A stretch of DNA of 64,000 nucleotides from assembly GCF_023168145.1 (NCBI RefSeq), contig NZ_BQYK01000003.1:336346-400345 (forward strand), in the 5' to 3' direction. Below are positions 55,860 through 64,000 of this stretch, one piece after another. Numbering within the stretch: position 1 is the stretch's first letter; every line of letters begins with the position of its first letter. The notes beneath the pieces are model-generated. The model was given only the letters and a program-made list of their open reading frames with translations. It had not been told where the DNA came from and searched no databases. The position numbers were made by a program, and so were the translations under genes. Origin of the DNA: Sporosarcina sp. NCCP-2222 (GTDB taxonomy: Bacteria; Bacillota; Bacilli; Bacillales_A; Planococcaceae).

Positions 55860-57336
55860 GTAGGTTCACCTTTCCCCGCGGTATCCGCAAAATAAATAGT
55901 AAGCTAATGACTGCAAACAGAGCTACCGTCCCATACACCCATTGTAGCGAATGGTCGAGGCCTGCTTGTAATTCTGCAAGCTCCTTTACTGGAAGCTGCT
56001 GTCTCGTTTCTTCTGTCAGCAATGCGTTAATATCATTCACGCCATAGTCGACATGTTGGTTAGAAAAAAACGACATTAATGAACTGTTCAGAACAGCGCC
56101 AAAAATTGCGGCACCTACTGTATTTCCAAAGTTTCGCATAAACATATTGGCAGCCGTAGCTGCTCCTCTTTCAGCTCGTGAAACAGCCCCTTGAATGGTT
56201 ACAATAAAAGAAGTACTAGTCAGTCCCATTCCAACACCAACGAAAAAACTCGAAGCCGCTGCCCATAACGGACCTGACCCAGCGCTCATCAAGACGAATA
56301 AAACCGAACCGACTACTAACGAAATCCCTCCCGCAAAGGAAACAGGAAAGGGACCATACCGAAGCAATAAATGCCCAGCCACAGAAGACGAGATCGGCCA
56401 TCCGATCGACATGGCGGTTAATGTAAAGCCCGCGATTATAGCCGGCTGTTCCATGACACCTGTGACATATGTCGGCAAATAAGAAGAAACGCCAATTAAT
56501 ATGACACCCGTCGTCAACGAAACGATATTTGCGTATAAAATGATTGGATTCTTCCACAATGTAAAGGGAAGCATCGGATTTTCTGCTTTTCGCTCAACAA
56601 AAACAAATAAAATGAGTATAACGAGACCAACGATCAATATGCCTAAACTGATAGCAGAAATCCGTTGAAAGGATTGTCCCCCTTCTACAAGCCAATAAAG
56701 GATAATGGATAGGGAACTTGTTAATAGAATAGCGCCTTTCATATCGATGACAGCTTTCCCCTCAACCTTTGGTTCATGTAGAAAGAAATAAATCCCTGCC
56801 ATTGCGAGCAAGCCGAGCGGTACATTCACCCAAAACACGTAGGCCCAATCCAAATACTCGACGATCATACCACCGATGACCGGACCTGATACAGCTGAAA
56901 TCCCCCAAACACTTGATAAATATCCTTGTATTTTTGCCCTTTCTTCTGTCGAATAAATATCACCGACAATCGTCGTCGCAATTGGCATTACAGCCCCCGC
57001 GCCTAATCCTTGAATAAGCCGGTAGACGATCAACAGCTCCATTGAACCCGCAGTTCCACAAAGGATAGATCCCACTAAGAAAATCGTCAATCCGATAAAA
57101 AAAATCGGCTTTCTTCCAAATAGATCAGCCAATTTTCCGTAAATTAACACGGTAACAGTACTCATCAGCAAATAGGCTGAAAAAATCCAGCTATATCGGG
57201 AAAAACCTCCTAAATCTGAGGCAATTGCGGGCATGGCAGTTGAAACAATGGTTGCTTCCACTGCTCCTACAAACATGGCCAGCATGACGGAAACTAATAC
57301 AAGAGGGCGTTTCGTTGTCTTTTGCACATTTTTCAT
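55846..57336 (-). CDS. DHA2-family MFS multidrug transporter (EmrB/QacA type)
   Basis: 496 residues, 14 membrane helices. Family motifs: ATIVSTAMPAIASDLGG in helix 1, LADLFGRKPIFFIGL (motif A), QGLGAGAVMPIATTIVGDI (motif B region), and GVSGPVIGGM-like VSGPVIGGMIVEY (motif C). Drug/H+ antiport is the family role. ATG follows AAAGGAGTTGGA. Its leader contains two perfect inverted repeats (57376-57410). Confidence 0.9.
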   Translation of the reverse strand: MKNVQKTTKRPLVLVSVMLAMFVGAVEATIVSTAMPAIASDLGGFSRYSWIFSAYLLMSTVTVLIYGKLADLFGRKPIFFIGLTIFLVGSILCGTAGSMELLIVYRLIQGLGAGAVMPIATTIVGDIYSTEERAKIQGYLSSVWGISAVSGPVIGGMIVEYLDWAYVFWVNVPLGLLAMAGIYFFLHEPKVEGKAVIDMKGAILLTSSLSIILYWLVEGGQSFQRISAISLGILIVGLVILILFVFVERKAENPMLPFTLWKNPIILYANIVSLTTGVILIGVSSYLPTYVTGVMEQPAIIAGFTLTAMSIGWPISSSVAGHLLLRYGPFPVSFAGGISLVVGSVLFVLMSAGSGPLWAAASSFFVGVGMGLTSTSFIVTIQGAVSRAERGAATAANMFMRNFGNTVGAAIFGAVLNSSLMSFFSNQHVDYGVNDINALLTEETRQQLPVKELAELQAGLDHSLQWVYGTVALFAVISLLFILRIPRGKVNLHDND

Positions 57337-57375
57337 TACTACTATCCAACTCCTTTAGGAAAACAATATAATTCC

Positions 57376-57410
57376 GTTCCTTCTGGAACAAAGGGCTGTC
57401 TTCTGACAGC
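57376..57410. promoter_or_regulatory. Twin perfect inverted repeats with identical TTCT centres upstream of the DHA2 pump
   Basis: GTTCC-TTCT-GGAAC (57376-57389) and GCTGTC-TTCT-GACAGC (57395-57410) are separated by 5 bp. On the transcript they form two hairpins with AGAA loops. They lie between the upstream gene's terminator and the pump start. Confidence 0.55.
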
Positions 57411-57419
57411 TCTACAAAT

Positions 57420-57446
57420 AATAAAAGGCTCCATTACGGAGCCTAT
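57420..57446 (-). terminator. Terminator after darB
   Basis: On the minus strand AGGCTCC, loop GTAAT, GGAGCCT then TTTATTATT, 66 bp downstream of the stop codon. Confidence 0.7.
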
Positions 57447-57511
57447 GATCTCATCCTATCCGTCCGTTCGCAAAAGGAACTGAAGATCGTTTCAGACAAT
57501 GTTATCAGTGA

Positions 57512-57952
57512 TCACGGAGTTGTATATATAAATTTTTTAAATTGCTTGAGAACAACTCTTCTTGTTAATATGCCTGCAAAAACGCCATCGTCATCAGTTA
57601 CACAAAGAAAAGGGTGGTTTATCAGTAAATCCAAGCCTTTTTGAAAACGGTCTGTCGTTTTCACGTTTGGAATATCAGTCTGCATGATTTCATCGACTTT
57701 AATCGTTTCAAGTCGTTCATATTCAATTCGTTCCAAGCCTAATATCGCATCCGTGATCATCCCGATTCCTAGCAGACCCTTCAAACGATTTTGGGAATCT
57801 AGTACTGGAATGGCCGAATAACCTGTTTTGGTAAGGACAAGAAGGGCGTGTTCCGCAAAATTGCCAATCTGCACATGAGCAACTTTCTCAGCTGGGATCA
57901 GATACTCTGCAATCGGCATAAAAAGAAAATCCCTGTTGTTGACAGAAATCAA
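57512..57952 (-). CDS. darB: CBS-domain c-di-AMP-binding protein DarB (YkuL/CbpB)
   Basis: 146 residues with two CBS domains. Characteristic stretches are EYLIPAEKVAHVQIGNFAEHA, GYSAIPVLDSQNRL, AILGLERIEYERLE and LLINHPFLCVTDDDGVFAGIL. B. subtilis DarB binds c-di-AMP; in its free form it stimulates Rel and also acts on PycA, whose gene is at 11625-15068 here. The TTG start follows GAAGGAGCGGATTTATC; the protein length matches DarB. Confidence 0.92.
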   Translation of the reverse strand: MISVNNRDFLFMPIAEYLIPAEKVAHVQIGNFAEHALLVLTKTGYSAIPVLDSQNRLKGLLGIGMITDAILGLERIEYERLETIKVDEIMQTDIPNVKTTDRFQKGLDLLINHPFLCVTDDDGVFAGILTRRVVLKQFKKFIYTTP

Positions 57953-58125
57953 GATAAATCCGCTCCTTCTCTATCTAAACTATTCAATATCATATTTCCT
58001 CCCTTATCATACCATATGTACCACCCCATCTGCTCGTGGAATTTTCCAACTATAGATAGTGAGAAATGGGGCATCATTCTGTCAATAAGTTCAAAACGAG
58101 ACATTTACAGATATACAAGCAAAAA

Positions 58126-58157
58126 AGAAAAGCCCCTTCTAATAAGAAGAAGAGGCC
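58126..58157 (-). terminator. Terminator overlapping the end of the 85-residue membrane protein gene
   Basis: GCCTCTTCT/AGAAGGGGC arms start inside the last codons and are followed by TTTTCTTTTTT on the minus strand. Confidence 0.6.
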
Positions 58158-58396
58158 CAGTAATAAAAGATAACGATTAAAATAAAGATAGAACTTACCA
58201 AAATGACCCACAAAATCGGATTGACTGTGAAAGGATGTTCCTTTACAACATCCGGGATGGGGCGGTCCCTTTCATTTAAGACAACTTTCGGCATGTTCAG
58301 CTTACGGACTGCCTTCGTCCCAATCCAGATAATAATGCCGACGACAAGCAATGTCGGGATTACCCAAACATCAAAAAAGTAATATGCCACTTTCAA
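58139..58396 (-). CDS. Small two-helix membrane protein, hypothetical
   Basis: 85 residues. Helix 1 (residues 5-25, VWVIPTLLVVGIIIWIG) and helix 2 (residues 60-80, WVILVSSIFILIVIFYYW) flank a polar loop containing MPKVVLNERDRPIPDVVKEHPF. I do not recognise a family. It lies alone between fadH and darB, with its own terminator. Probably inserted in the cytoplasmic membrane. Confidence 0.6.
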   Translation of the reverse strand: MKVAYYFFDVWVIPTLLVVGIIIWIGTKAVRKLNMPKVVLNERDRPIPDVVKEHPFTVNPILWVILVSSIFILIVIFYYWASSSY

Positions 58397-58459
58397 CCAT
58401 CCTCCTGCAACTAATCGTGTGCATTAGCATGTGCGAAAAGGCAAGACTTATCCATTTTT

Positions 58460-59218
58460 TTAGAAAGGATATTGATTAAGCCATTGGCCGCCGTCCAATG
58501 TAACAATTTCACCATTCATATAAGATGCTTTGTCCGACATAATAAATGCGGCCAGCTCAGCGATCTCTTCCGGTGTTCCTGTTCGGCCAAGTGGGACAGA
58601 TTGAATCGTTCGTTCCTTCGCCTTCTCTGATTGAAACAGCTTCTCCGCTCCGCCGGTACGCTCGATAGGACCAGGTGCAATTCCGTTGACTCGGAAGCCA
58701 TATTTCCTCCCCCACTCTACAGCGAGTGTTCTGGTTAATGACATGACCCCTGCTTTCGCGGCAGCCGAATGTACAACGCCTGGACCTGCGTCCCAGGCAT
58801 ACGTCGCCAACATATTTAAAATGGATCCCTTCATCCCTTTCTTGATCCAATAGTTTCCGACCGCGCTAGAACAGTAAAACGTACCATTCAGTACAATATC
58901 GATAACTGCTTTCCATCCATTTGGCGACAGCTCTTCCGCATGGACAATGAAATTCCCGGCAGCATTATTGATCAGCCCATCAATTTTACCAAACTTCTCA
59001 TCGGCGAAATTGACCATAGCTTGCACTGATTCAACGTCACGGACATCCATTTGAAATACGGAAGCCTTGCCTCCCATTTCTTCATTAGCTGCCTGAAGCC
59101 GATCCACGTCTCGTCCTGTAATGATGACGTCTGCTCCCTCTTGCACAAACTTTGCGGCCATCGCCTTCCCCATTCCGCTTGAACCGCCAGTGACAATAAT
59201 CACCTTACCTGTAAACAT
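58460..59218 (-). CDS. fadH: 2,4-dienoyl-CoA reductase-like short-chain dehydrogenase
   Basis: 252 residues. NAD(P) motif TGGSSGMGKAMA; NNAAGNF; the region around residues 140-155 (MLATYAWDAGPGVVHSAAAK) has the DECR-type catalytic Tyr/Lys arrangement; the end GGQWLNQYPF is family-specific. It strongly resembles B. subtilis FadH (YkuF), a 2,4-dienoyl-CoA reductase used to degrade unsaturated fatty acids. In B. subtilis it is next to the GGDEF/EAL-type gene ykuI, as here. Confidence 0.9.
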   Translation of the reverse strand: MFTGKVIIVTGGSSGMGKAMAAKFVQEGADVIITGRDVDRLQAANEEMGGKASVFQMDVRDVESVQAMVNFADEKFGKIDGLINNAAGNFIVHAEELSPNGWKAVIDIVLNGTFYCSSAVGNYWIKKGMKGSILNMLATYAWDAGPGVVHSAAAKAGVMSLTRTLAVEWGRKYGFRVNGIAPGPIERTGGAEKLFQSEKAKERTIQSVPLGRTGTPEEIAELAAFIMSDKASYMNGEIVTLDGGQWLNQYPF

Positions 59219-59321
59219 TTCTATTCCCCCTTTATGAATGAATCTTCACTCACTATATTAGCATATACTGGATGAATTTTCGATCCTTGTTTCATTTAAC
59301 CACATGGCCTAAATAAGACAT

Positions 59322-59361
59322 AAAAAAACTGCCTGAATCCTAACAACCCAGACAGTTCCTT
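59322..59361 (-). terminator. Terminator after the GGDEF-EAL gene
   Basis: AACTGTCTGGGT/ATTCAGGCAGTT arms with two mismatches, followed by seven T on the minus strand. Confidence 0.72.
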
Positions 59362-59362
59362 A

Positions 59363-61405
59363 TCAAAATTCTTTGAAATACTTTTCCACAACTTCTTTGG
59401 CAGGAATTGCTTTGCTGAAGAGGAAACCTTGCGCTTTATGGCAGTGGGCGTCCTTTAATATCTTCGCTTGCAAATCCTTTTCTACCCCTTCGGCGATGAC
59501 TTCCATGCCGAGATTATGGGCAAGATTGATAATCGTTTTTGCGATCGCCTCGTTTTTTTCATCACTTTCAATATCTTTGACAAATGAACGATCTATCTTG
59601 ATAATATCGATCGGATATGACTTCAAGTAACTTAAAGAGGAATATCCTGTGCCAAAATCATCTACTGATATTGTCACGCCGATGCTTTTCAGCTCATTTA
59701 AGGTAGCTAGCGTGTCATTCATATGCATTAACGCGCTTTCCGTAATCTCTACTTCCAACGATGAGGGTTGTATTCCATGAGAACGGATAATTTTTTTTAC
59801 ATTGTCTGCCAGATTGCCCGTTTGAAATTGCTGTGGAGAAATATTAACGGCAATCCGCACCGGCCTAAACTGTTTTGCAGACCACTCTTTCAATTGGGAA
59901 CAAACCCGATCCAATACCCATTCCCCGATTTGATGAATTAACCCGGATGCTTCCGCAATCGGAATAAATGTGGCAGGTGACACAAAACCAAATTTACGAT
60001 TATTCCACCGTAGCAACGCCTCAAAACTACTAATATGGCCTGATTTCAAATTTACTTGCGGTTGATAATGAATCTCCAGCTCTTCAAACTCAATGGCACG
60101 TCTAAGATGAGCCTCCATAACTGCTGTATCCGGAAATGCTGTATTCATTTCTTTTTGATAAAAACGATAATGTGCCCTTCCCCGATCTTTCACATATTGG
60201 ATGGCCCGCTCACATTTATGAAGCAATTCTTCCAAAGACTTTCCGTTTTCAGGGAAAACAGCTATCCCGATTGACGCGGATAAAAAATATTCCTGATGGT
60301 GATAATAAAACGGCCTGCTGAAATCACTCAAAATCTTTTGGGAGAACTTCTCTACATCTGTTAACAAATGGCTTCGCATTGTAATAATGAATTCATCTCC
60401 GCCATTGCGATACAATTTCCCTGATCGGGGACAGATCACTTTGATCCGTTCCGTAATTTTCTTAAGTATTTCATCGGCACCCGTTCTACCGAGTGCTTCA
60501 TTAATGGTAGAAAACCGGTCCAAATCCACATGGATAAATGCCAGATGCTCTTCACTTTTCAACGCATACTCAGAATCCTCATCAAAATGTTCTTTCAATG
60601 CTTTCCGATTCCATAAGCCCGTCAATTGATCATGATACGATAAAAAGAGAAGCTTTTCATTATTCTTTGAATGAATAGATGTATCACGTAAAATGAGATG
60701 GATTTCGATCGTTTCTTCATCCACCGAGACCGGGAGAGTCTTAACATAGGCAGGTAAATAATGACCCAACTTATGGCAAAACAAACTGCCATCCATCTCC
60801 AATGATTCGCCTTTCAGTGCTTTGGAGAATAGTTGTGTGAACGCTTCCCGCTGATCTGCCGCGAATAATTCACCGATGTCTTTGCCTACTAGATCCTTCG
60901 CATGGTAGCCGAACGCACTGTAAACTGCTCGGTTCGAATCAATGATATCATTCTGACAGTCCACCGTAATAATGGGATCCAAATTATCTTCTATCAATGA
61001 AGTATATTTTTGATGGATTCGCTCTCTTTCTTTACGTTCTTTTGCCAACTCGTCATGGAAACGCAGTTCAATCCAGAATAACTGCTCGTATGATTCTGTC
61101 TCAATCGGAACATACGCCACTTCGAACATTTCATTCGAGATCGGGTGACAGATTATGGTACGATGCGCATGAACATCTTTTGAAACCACAAGGTCTTTCA
61201 AAGGGTGCCAAAGCGAACCAAACCGTGCAGCTGCAGTTGCTGTCTCCACATCAGGAAAATGACGAAGTGCCGCCTCATTCATTTCAAGAACCAAATAATC
61301 CTCTGCATCTTTTTTCCCAATTAAGAATAAGAGTGAATATGGATGGGCAGTGACATAAGTCTCCATGTATTGTATGTATGAATCTTGCAAAACTAATTTT
61401 CCCAT
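59363..61405 (-). CDS. PAS-GGDEF-EAL bifunctional c-di-GMP enzyme
   Basis: 680 residues. A PAS-like N-terminal region (1-130), a second PAS (about 140-255), GGDEF (265-425) with intact RNGGDEFIITM, and EAL (435-680). The EAL catalytic set is complete: EALLRW, VNISPQQF, EITESAL, DDFGTGYSS, IKIDRSF, EGVEK and QGFLFS. No RxxD inhibitory site precedes GGDEF. It could make and degrade c-di-GMP. ATG at 61405 follows GGAGG; the long upstream frame runs into ykyB. B. subtilis has the shorter YkuI at this locus. Confidence 0.92.
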   Translation of the reverse strand: MGKLVLQDSYIQYMETYVTAHPYSLLFLIGKKDAEDYLVLEMNEAALRHFPDVETATAAARFGSLWHPLKDLVVSKDVHAHRTIICHPISNEMFEVAYVPIETESYEQLFWIELRFHDELAKERKERERIHQKYTSLIEDNLDPIITVDCQNDIIDSNRAVYSAFGYHAKDLVGKDIGELFAADQREAFTQLFSKALKGESLEMDGSLFCHKLGHYLPAYVKTLPVSVDEETIEIHLILRDTSIHSKNNEKLLFLSYHDQLTGLWNRKALKEHFDEDSEYALKSEEHLAFIHVDLDRFSTINEALGRTGADEILKKITERIKVICPRSGKLYRNGGDEFIITMRSHLLTDVEKFSQKILSDFSRPFYYHHQEYFLSASIGIAVFPENGKSLEELLHKCERAIQYVKDRGRAHYRFYQKEMNTAFPDTAVMEAHLRRAIEFEELEIHYQPQVNLKSGHISSFEALLRWNNRKFGFVSPATFIPIAEASGLIHQIGEWVLDRVCSQLKEWSAKQFRPVRIAVNISPQQFQTGNLADNVKKIIRSHGIQPSSLEVEITESALMHMNDTLATLNELKSIGVTISVDDFGTGYSSLSYLKSYPIDIIKIDRSFVKDIESDEKNEAIAKTIINLAHNLGMEVIAEGVEKDLQAKILKDAHCHKAQGFLFSKAIPAKEVVEKYFKEF

Positions 61406-61574
61406 GAATGCCTCCATGTATGCACAAACTGGTACAGCTTGCTTTCTCAATTGGTTTAATTTGAAAAATATTGACTTGTAACCACTTTTCCCCTCACTAT
61501 TTTTCAAGTATACCTTTAATATCGACAAAAATATAGAGAATTCACTACCCCTTGATCTTTTTTTCGACATCAGT

Positions 61575-61603
61575 TTGGCAAAATGCAAATATACCATTAT
61601 GAT
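61575..61603 (+). promoter_or_regulatory. SigA promoter of ykyB
   Basis: TTGGCA, 17 bp, TATGAT, about 40 bp before the ATG. Confidence 0.65.
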
Positions 61604-61642
61604 GGGATTACAATAATCATTTAATGAAGGGAGGAGAATATT

Positions 61643-62104
61643 ATGGATAATCGTCTTACACCACACAATTTGGCTGTAGCCATTTATACAATTAACCGCC
61701 ACGCAAAAACAGCAATTGATAAAAAAGCACTATATCAGTTGAAAAATGAGGCCATCAAAAAATTATTGGATGAAGGGAAAGCTCAAAAAATAGGACTGCA
61801 TTTTGTAGAGAATCCGCAATATAGTAAACAAAGCTCCACTGTACTTGTTGAGTGTGGAGATTTTCTTTTTCACACGCTACCTGAGAAAAACGACTTTGAC
61901 ACATTGCCCCATCTCGGTGAACAGGATCAAACCTATCGGAATCCAAAGGAAAGAATGAATTTACGAACAGCACGTATGATTTTGGACAAGTATGTCCATC
62001 CGATGCAAGAACCGTCTAAACAACCTCAGAGAAAACCACAGAAAATGGAACGTTCCCCTATGTCAAATACTAGCCGTTTCCGTTCTTCTTATTTTGATTC
62101 GTAA
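61643..62104 (+). CDS. ykyB: YkyB-like protein
   Basis: 153 residues from ATG after AAGGGAGGAG. N-terminal LAVAIYTINRHAKTA, central KIGLHFVENPQYSKQSS and DFDTLPHLGEQDQTYRNPK match B. subtilis YkyB. The C-terminal part is basic and low-complexity (Lys/Gln/Pro). Function unknown. It is divergent from the GGDEF-EAL gene. Confidence 0.87.
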   Translation: MDNRLTPHNLAVAIYTINRHAKTAIDKKALYQLKNEAIKKLLDEGKAQKIGLHFVENPQYSKQSSTVLVECGDFLFHTLPEKNDFDTLPHLGEQDQTYRNPKERMNLRTARMILDKYVHPMQEPSKQPQRKPQKMERSPMSNTSRFRSSYFDS

Positions 62105-62161
62105 AATAACCACTTCTCCCCTTTACTCACCAAATCTGCCGAAACATAAGTTTCAGCATAT

Positions 62162-62203
62162 AAAAAGGCTTTCTGTCATTACATCGAACAGAAAGCCTTT
62201 TTC
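62162..62203. terminator. Bidirectional terminator between ykyB and ykwC
   Basis: AAAAAGGCTTTCTGT, loop, ACAGAAAGCCTTTTT: long perfect stem with A/T tracts. Confidence 0.87.
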
Positions 62204-62209
62204 TATTAA

Positions 62210-63076
62210 TCAATCAAGATATGCCAAGTAAAGTGCTTGCGTCCCTTTTGATCCATACCCTTCCGCAACCAGATCATCATACATTTCTCGTGCAAGGGAA
62301 AGCCCAGGCAGGCGCAGATTCATCGCTTCGGCTTCCTGAAGCGCAATGTCCATATCCTTTTGAAAGTGTTTTATGTAGAATCCTGGCTCAAAATTACCGC
62401 TCAGCATACGTGGCGCCAGGTTGGACAGTGACCAAGAACCTGCAGCTCCAGAGGAAATCGACTCAAGAACCGTGTCTAAATCAAGACCCGCTTTTTTGCC
62501 ATACGCCAAGGACTCACAAACGCCGATCATATTGGTTGCAATCGCAATTTGATTACACATTTTGGCATGCTGTCCAGCACCGGCTTTTCCTTGATATACA
62601 ATTTGAGCACCGAATATCTCCAAAACAGGCAAAGCACTTACGAACGTTTCCTTATCCCCTCCACACATAATCGAAAGGGTCCCATTTCTAGCTCCCACAT
62701 CGCCTCCTGAAACAGGGGCATCCATTGCATGCATTCCGAGCTTCTCCGCTTCTTTGGCAATTTTTATCGCCAATGTAGGACTGGATGTCGTCATATCTAT
62801 AAAGATCTGCCCCTTTGAAGCTCCTGCAAAAACACCATTATCCGAAAAATATACTTCCTCCACATCATGAGGATAACCGACCATTGTGAAAACCATATCC
62901 GCTTCAACAGCAGCCTCCCTTGGGGATGAAACCCATTTGGCTCCTTCATCAACAAGTGGCGCAGCTTTTTCAGCAGTTCTTGTAAAAATGGATACCTCAT
63001 GCCCTGCTTTGAGCAAATGGCGAACGATACTCGCTCCCATCACACCGGTGCCGATAAACCCTATTTTCTTTTGCAT
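62210..63076 (-). CDS. ykwC: NAD-dependent beta-hydroxyacid dehydrogenase YkwC (MmsB/GarR family)
   Basis: 288 residues. Rossmann motif GFIGTGVMGASIV, DAPVSGGDVGARNGTLSIM, catalytic-lysine region GAGQHAKMCNQIAIA and the C-terminal domain SNLAPRMLSGNFEPGF match B. subtilis YkwC. The family oxidises 3-hydroxyisobutyrate or tartronate-semialdehyde-type substrates; the true substrate here is unproven. Confidence 0.92.
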   Translation of the reverse strand: MQKKIGFIGTGVMGASIVRHLLKAGHEVSIFTRTAEKAAPLVDEGAKWVSSPREAAVEADMVFTMVGYPHDVEEVYFSDNGVFAGASKGQIFIDMTTSSPTLAIKIAKEAEKLGMHAMDAPVSGGDVGARNGTLSIMCGGDKETFVSALPVLEIFGAQIVYQGKAGAGQHAKMCNQIAIATNMIGVCESLAYGKKAGLDLDTVLESISSGAAGSWSLSNLAPRMLSGNFEPGFYIKHFQKDMDIALQEAEAMNLRLPGLSLAREMYDDLVAEGYGSKGTQALYLAYLD

Positions 63077-63148
63077 TCCCGCTCTCCTCCAATCGGTTCT
63101 TTTCTCTATCGTACCAGAAAACCAATTCCTTCACTAATCGAAAAATAA

Positions 63149-63192
63149 AAAAAAGGAGGACAGAACCTATAAGTAGGATCCGTCCTCAAAAG
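63149..63192 (-). terminator. Terminator of the partial gene at the right edge
   Basis: GAGGACGGATCCTA/TAGGTTCTGTCCTC arms with an internal mismatch, then eight T on the minus strand. Confidence 0.72.
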
Positions 63193-63247
63193 GGGGAAAT
63201 GAGAATGTTGCTGTGTTCAATTATAATATCCCCCGCTTGAAACAACT

Positions 63248-64000
63248 TTAAACATCTTTTTTAAAATATTTATCTTTAATTTTTTCGATTTCAGTTAAGA
63301 AAAGCTGAAAGTCAGATTCCGTGGGAGGACGGGAACCATATCGAACGTTGTTATAAATATCGAAAAGGGGTTTATTATTCCCCCAGCCCATACGCCCAAA
63401 CCATTCAGAAATCGTTTCACCGCGCATTCTGGACATGTCCTTCTGCTGTGCTTCTGTTTCAAAACGTTCAAATGTCTTGCGGATTTCGTCTTTTGCAGCT
63501 GAATAGTCATAGCTTAATCGGCCCTCCTTCGCCAGGCGGTCTTTTCTGCCTCGGAATGCGAAGGAATAGTTTACTTCTTTCTTCTGGTCACGTCCCTGTC
63601 TCTTTTTACGTATCAAATAAATCATAACTGCCACTAATAGGATCATCACCGTGATAAAAATGACTGTTTCAAACATGCTGCCAGAGTTGCCAAACACCGT
63701 TGCTTCTTCATCCATTCGAAAATCAACAAAATGATCTTCTTCCTCTAAATTTTCCTCTATAAATGTTTCTGCTCCATTTTTGAGAAAATCTAAAATAGGC
63801 TCCATAAAAATACCAAACGAACGGAATACACTACCAAACAGAAAACCGAATACACCTGCAATTCCTGTTCGGATCAAATCCATTCCGAAGTAAACAATTA
63901 AGTAAACAGCTACACCAAATCCGGTAATGTATCCAAAAACCTTACCAGCTTCTTTCATTTGGAAATTACCCGTTTTCATACTTGTAATCCATATAGTCAA
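63248..64000 (-). CDS. Membrane protein, C-terminal part (5' end outside window)
   Basis: 250 residues are visible and the frame runs off the edge. Two hydrophobic segments (residues 20-65), an acidic stretch (ENLEEEDHFVDFRMDEEA) and a helix (VIFITVMILLVAVMIYLI) precede a cytosolic C-terminal domain with IRKTFERFETEAQQKDMSRM and ISEWFGRMGW. The C-terminal part resembles DUF4129-type tails. No function can be assigned. Confidence 0.55.
   Translation of the reverse strand: MTIWITSMKTGNFQMKEAGKVFGYITGFGVAVYLIVYFGMDLIRTGIAGVFGFLFGSVFRSFGIFMEPILDFLKNGAETFIEENLEEEDHFVDFRMDEEATVFGNSGSMFETVIFITVMILLVAVMIYLIRKKRQGRDQKKEVNYSFAFRGRKDRLAKEGRLSYDYSAAKDEIRKTFERFETEAQQKDMSRMRGETISEWFGRMGWGNNKPLFDIYNNVRYGSRPPTESDFQLFLTEIEKIKDKYFKKDV

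Noticed and set aside
59363-61702. Longer start of the GGDEF-EAL protein
   Set aside because: The extra region overlaps ykyB and its promoter on the other strand, lacks a ribosome binding site, and has poor coding character; GGAGG places the start at 61405.

Overview
The window looks like a chromosomal segment of a low-to-moderate GC, Gram-positive Bacillales bacterium, most likely Planococcaceae (Sporosarcina-like). The reasons are strong AGGAGG-type ribosome binding sites, frequent TTG/GTG starts, SigA promoters of the TTGACA-17-TATAAT type, a caa3 oxidase cluster, and protein-by-protein similarity to Bacillus subtilis. Gene order is largely collinear (inverted) with the B. subtilis stretch running from ykwC through ykyB, fadH, darB, ykuU/ykuV, ktrC, rnjA/rpoY, def, ykyA, pdhABCD, ykt, yla, ftsW, pycA and cta to ylbC. 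The genus is an inference; no rRNA or other marker is present.

Layout, left to right. 0-3.7 kb: tail of an aspartokinase-like protein without ACT domains, a CAP-domain protein (YlbC-like), a YugN-like protein, an AI-2E/YtvI-type permease and a DUF420 protein. 3.7-11 kb: cytochrome caa3 oxidase and heme A genes (ctaG, ctaF, ctaE, ctaD, ctaC, ctaB, with ctaA divergent). 11.0-11.5 kb: an intergenic array of about 22 copies of a 20-21 bp unit. 11.6-20 kb: pycA, ftsW, ylaN, a YlaL-like gene, ylaI, ylaH, typA, ylaF. 20-24.4 kb: inositol monophosphatase, a small conserved-type gene, yktB, yktA, a nitronate monooxygenase and a lipoprotein polysaccharide deacetylase. 24.5-29.5 kb: the pyruvate dehydrogenase operon pdhABCD behind a clear promoter. 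29.6-35.4 kb: ykyA, def, a newly noticed 25-codon basic-peptide mini-gene with its own promoter and terminator, rpoY-rnjA, ktrC, ykuV and ykuU. 35.6-57.3 kb: an accessory block that breaks the B. subtilis order, with a CorA-like protein, a cupin regulator plus potABCD, an MFS pump, an eight-gene ABC-transporter/MoxR/DUF58/von Willebrand A operon, and a LysR/DHA2 pump pair. 57.5-64 kb: darB, a small membrane protein, fadH, a PAS-GGDEF-EAL protein, ykyB, ykwC and the tail of a membrane protein.

Functionally the backbone is central carbon and energy metabolism (pyruvate dehydrogenase, pyruvate carboxylase, caa3 oxidase with its heme A supply), RNA and protein processing (RNase J1, RNA polymerase epsilon, peptide deformylase, TypA), and second-messenger signalling (KtrC and DarB for c-di-AMP, GGDEF-EAL for c-di-GMP). 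The best candidates for undescribed biology are the mini-gene at 30979-31135, the helically phased repeat array at 11067-11510, and the envelope-directed MoxR/vWA/ABC operon with its long Gln-Gly hexanucleotide repeat.
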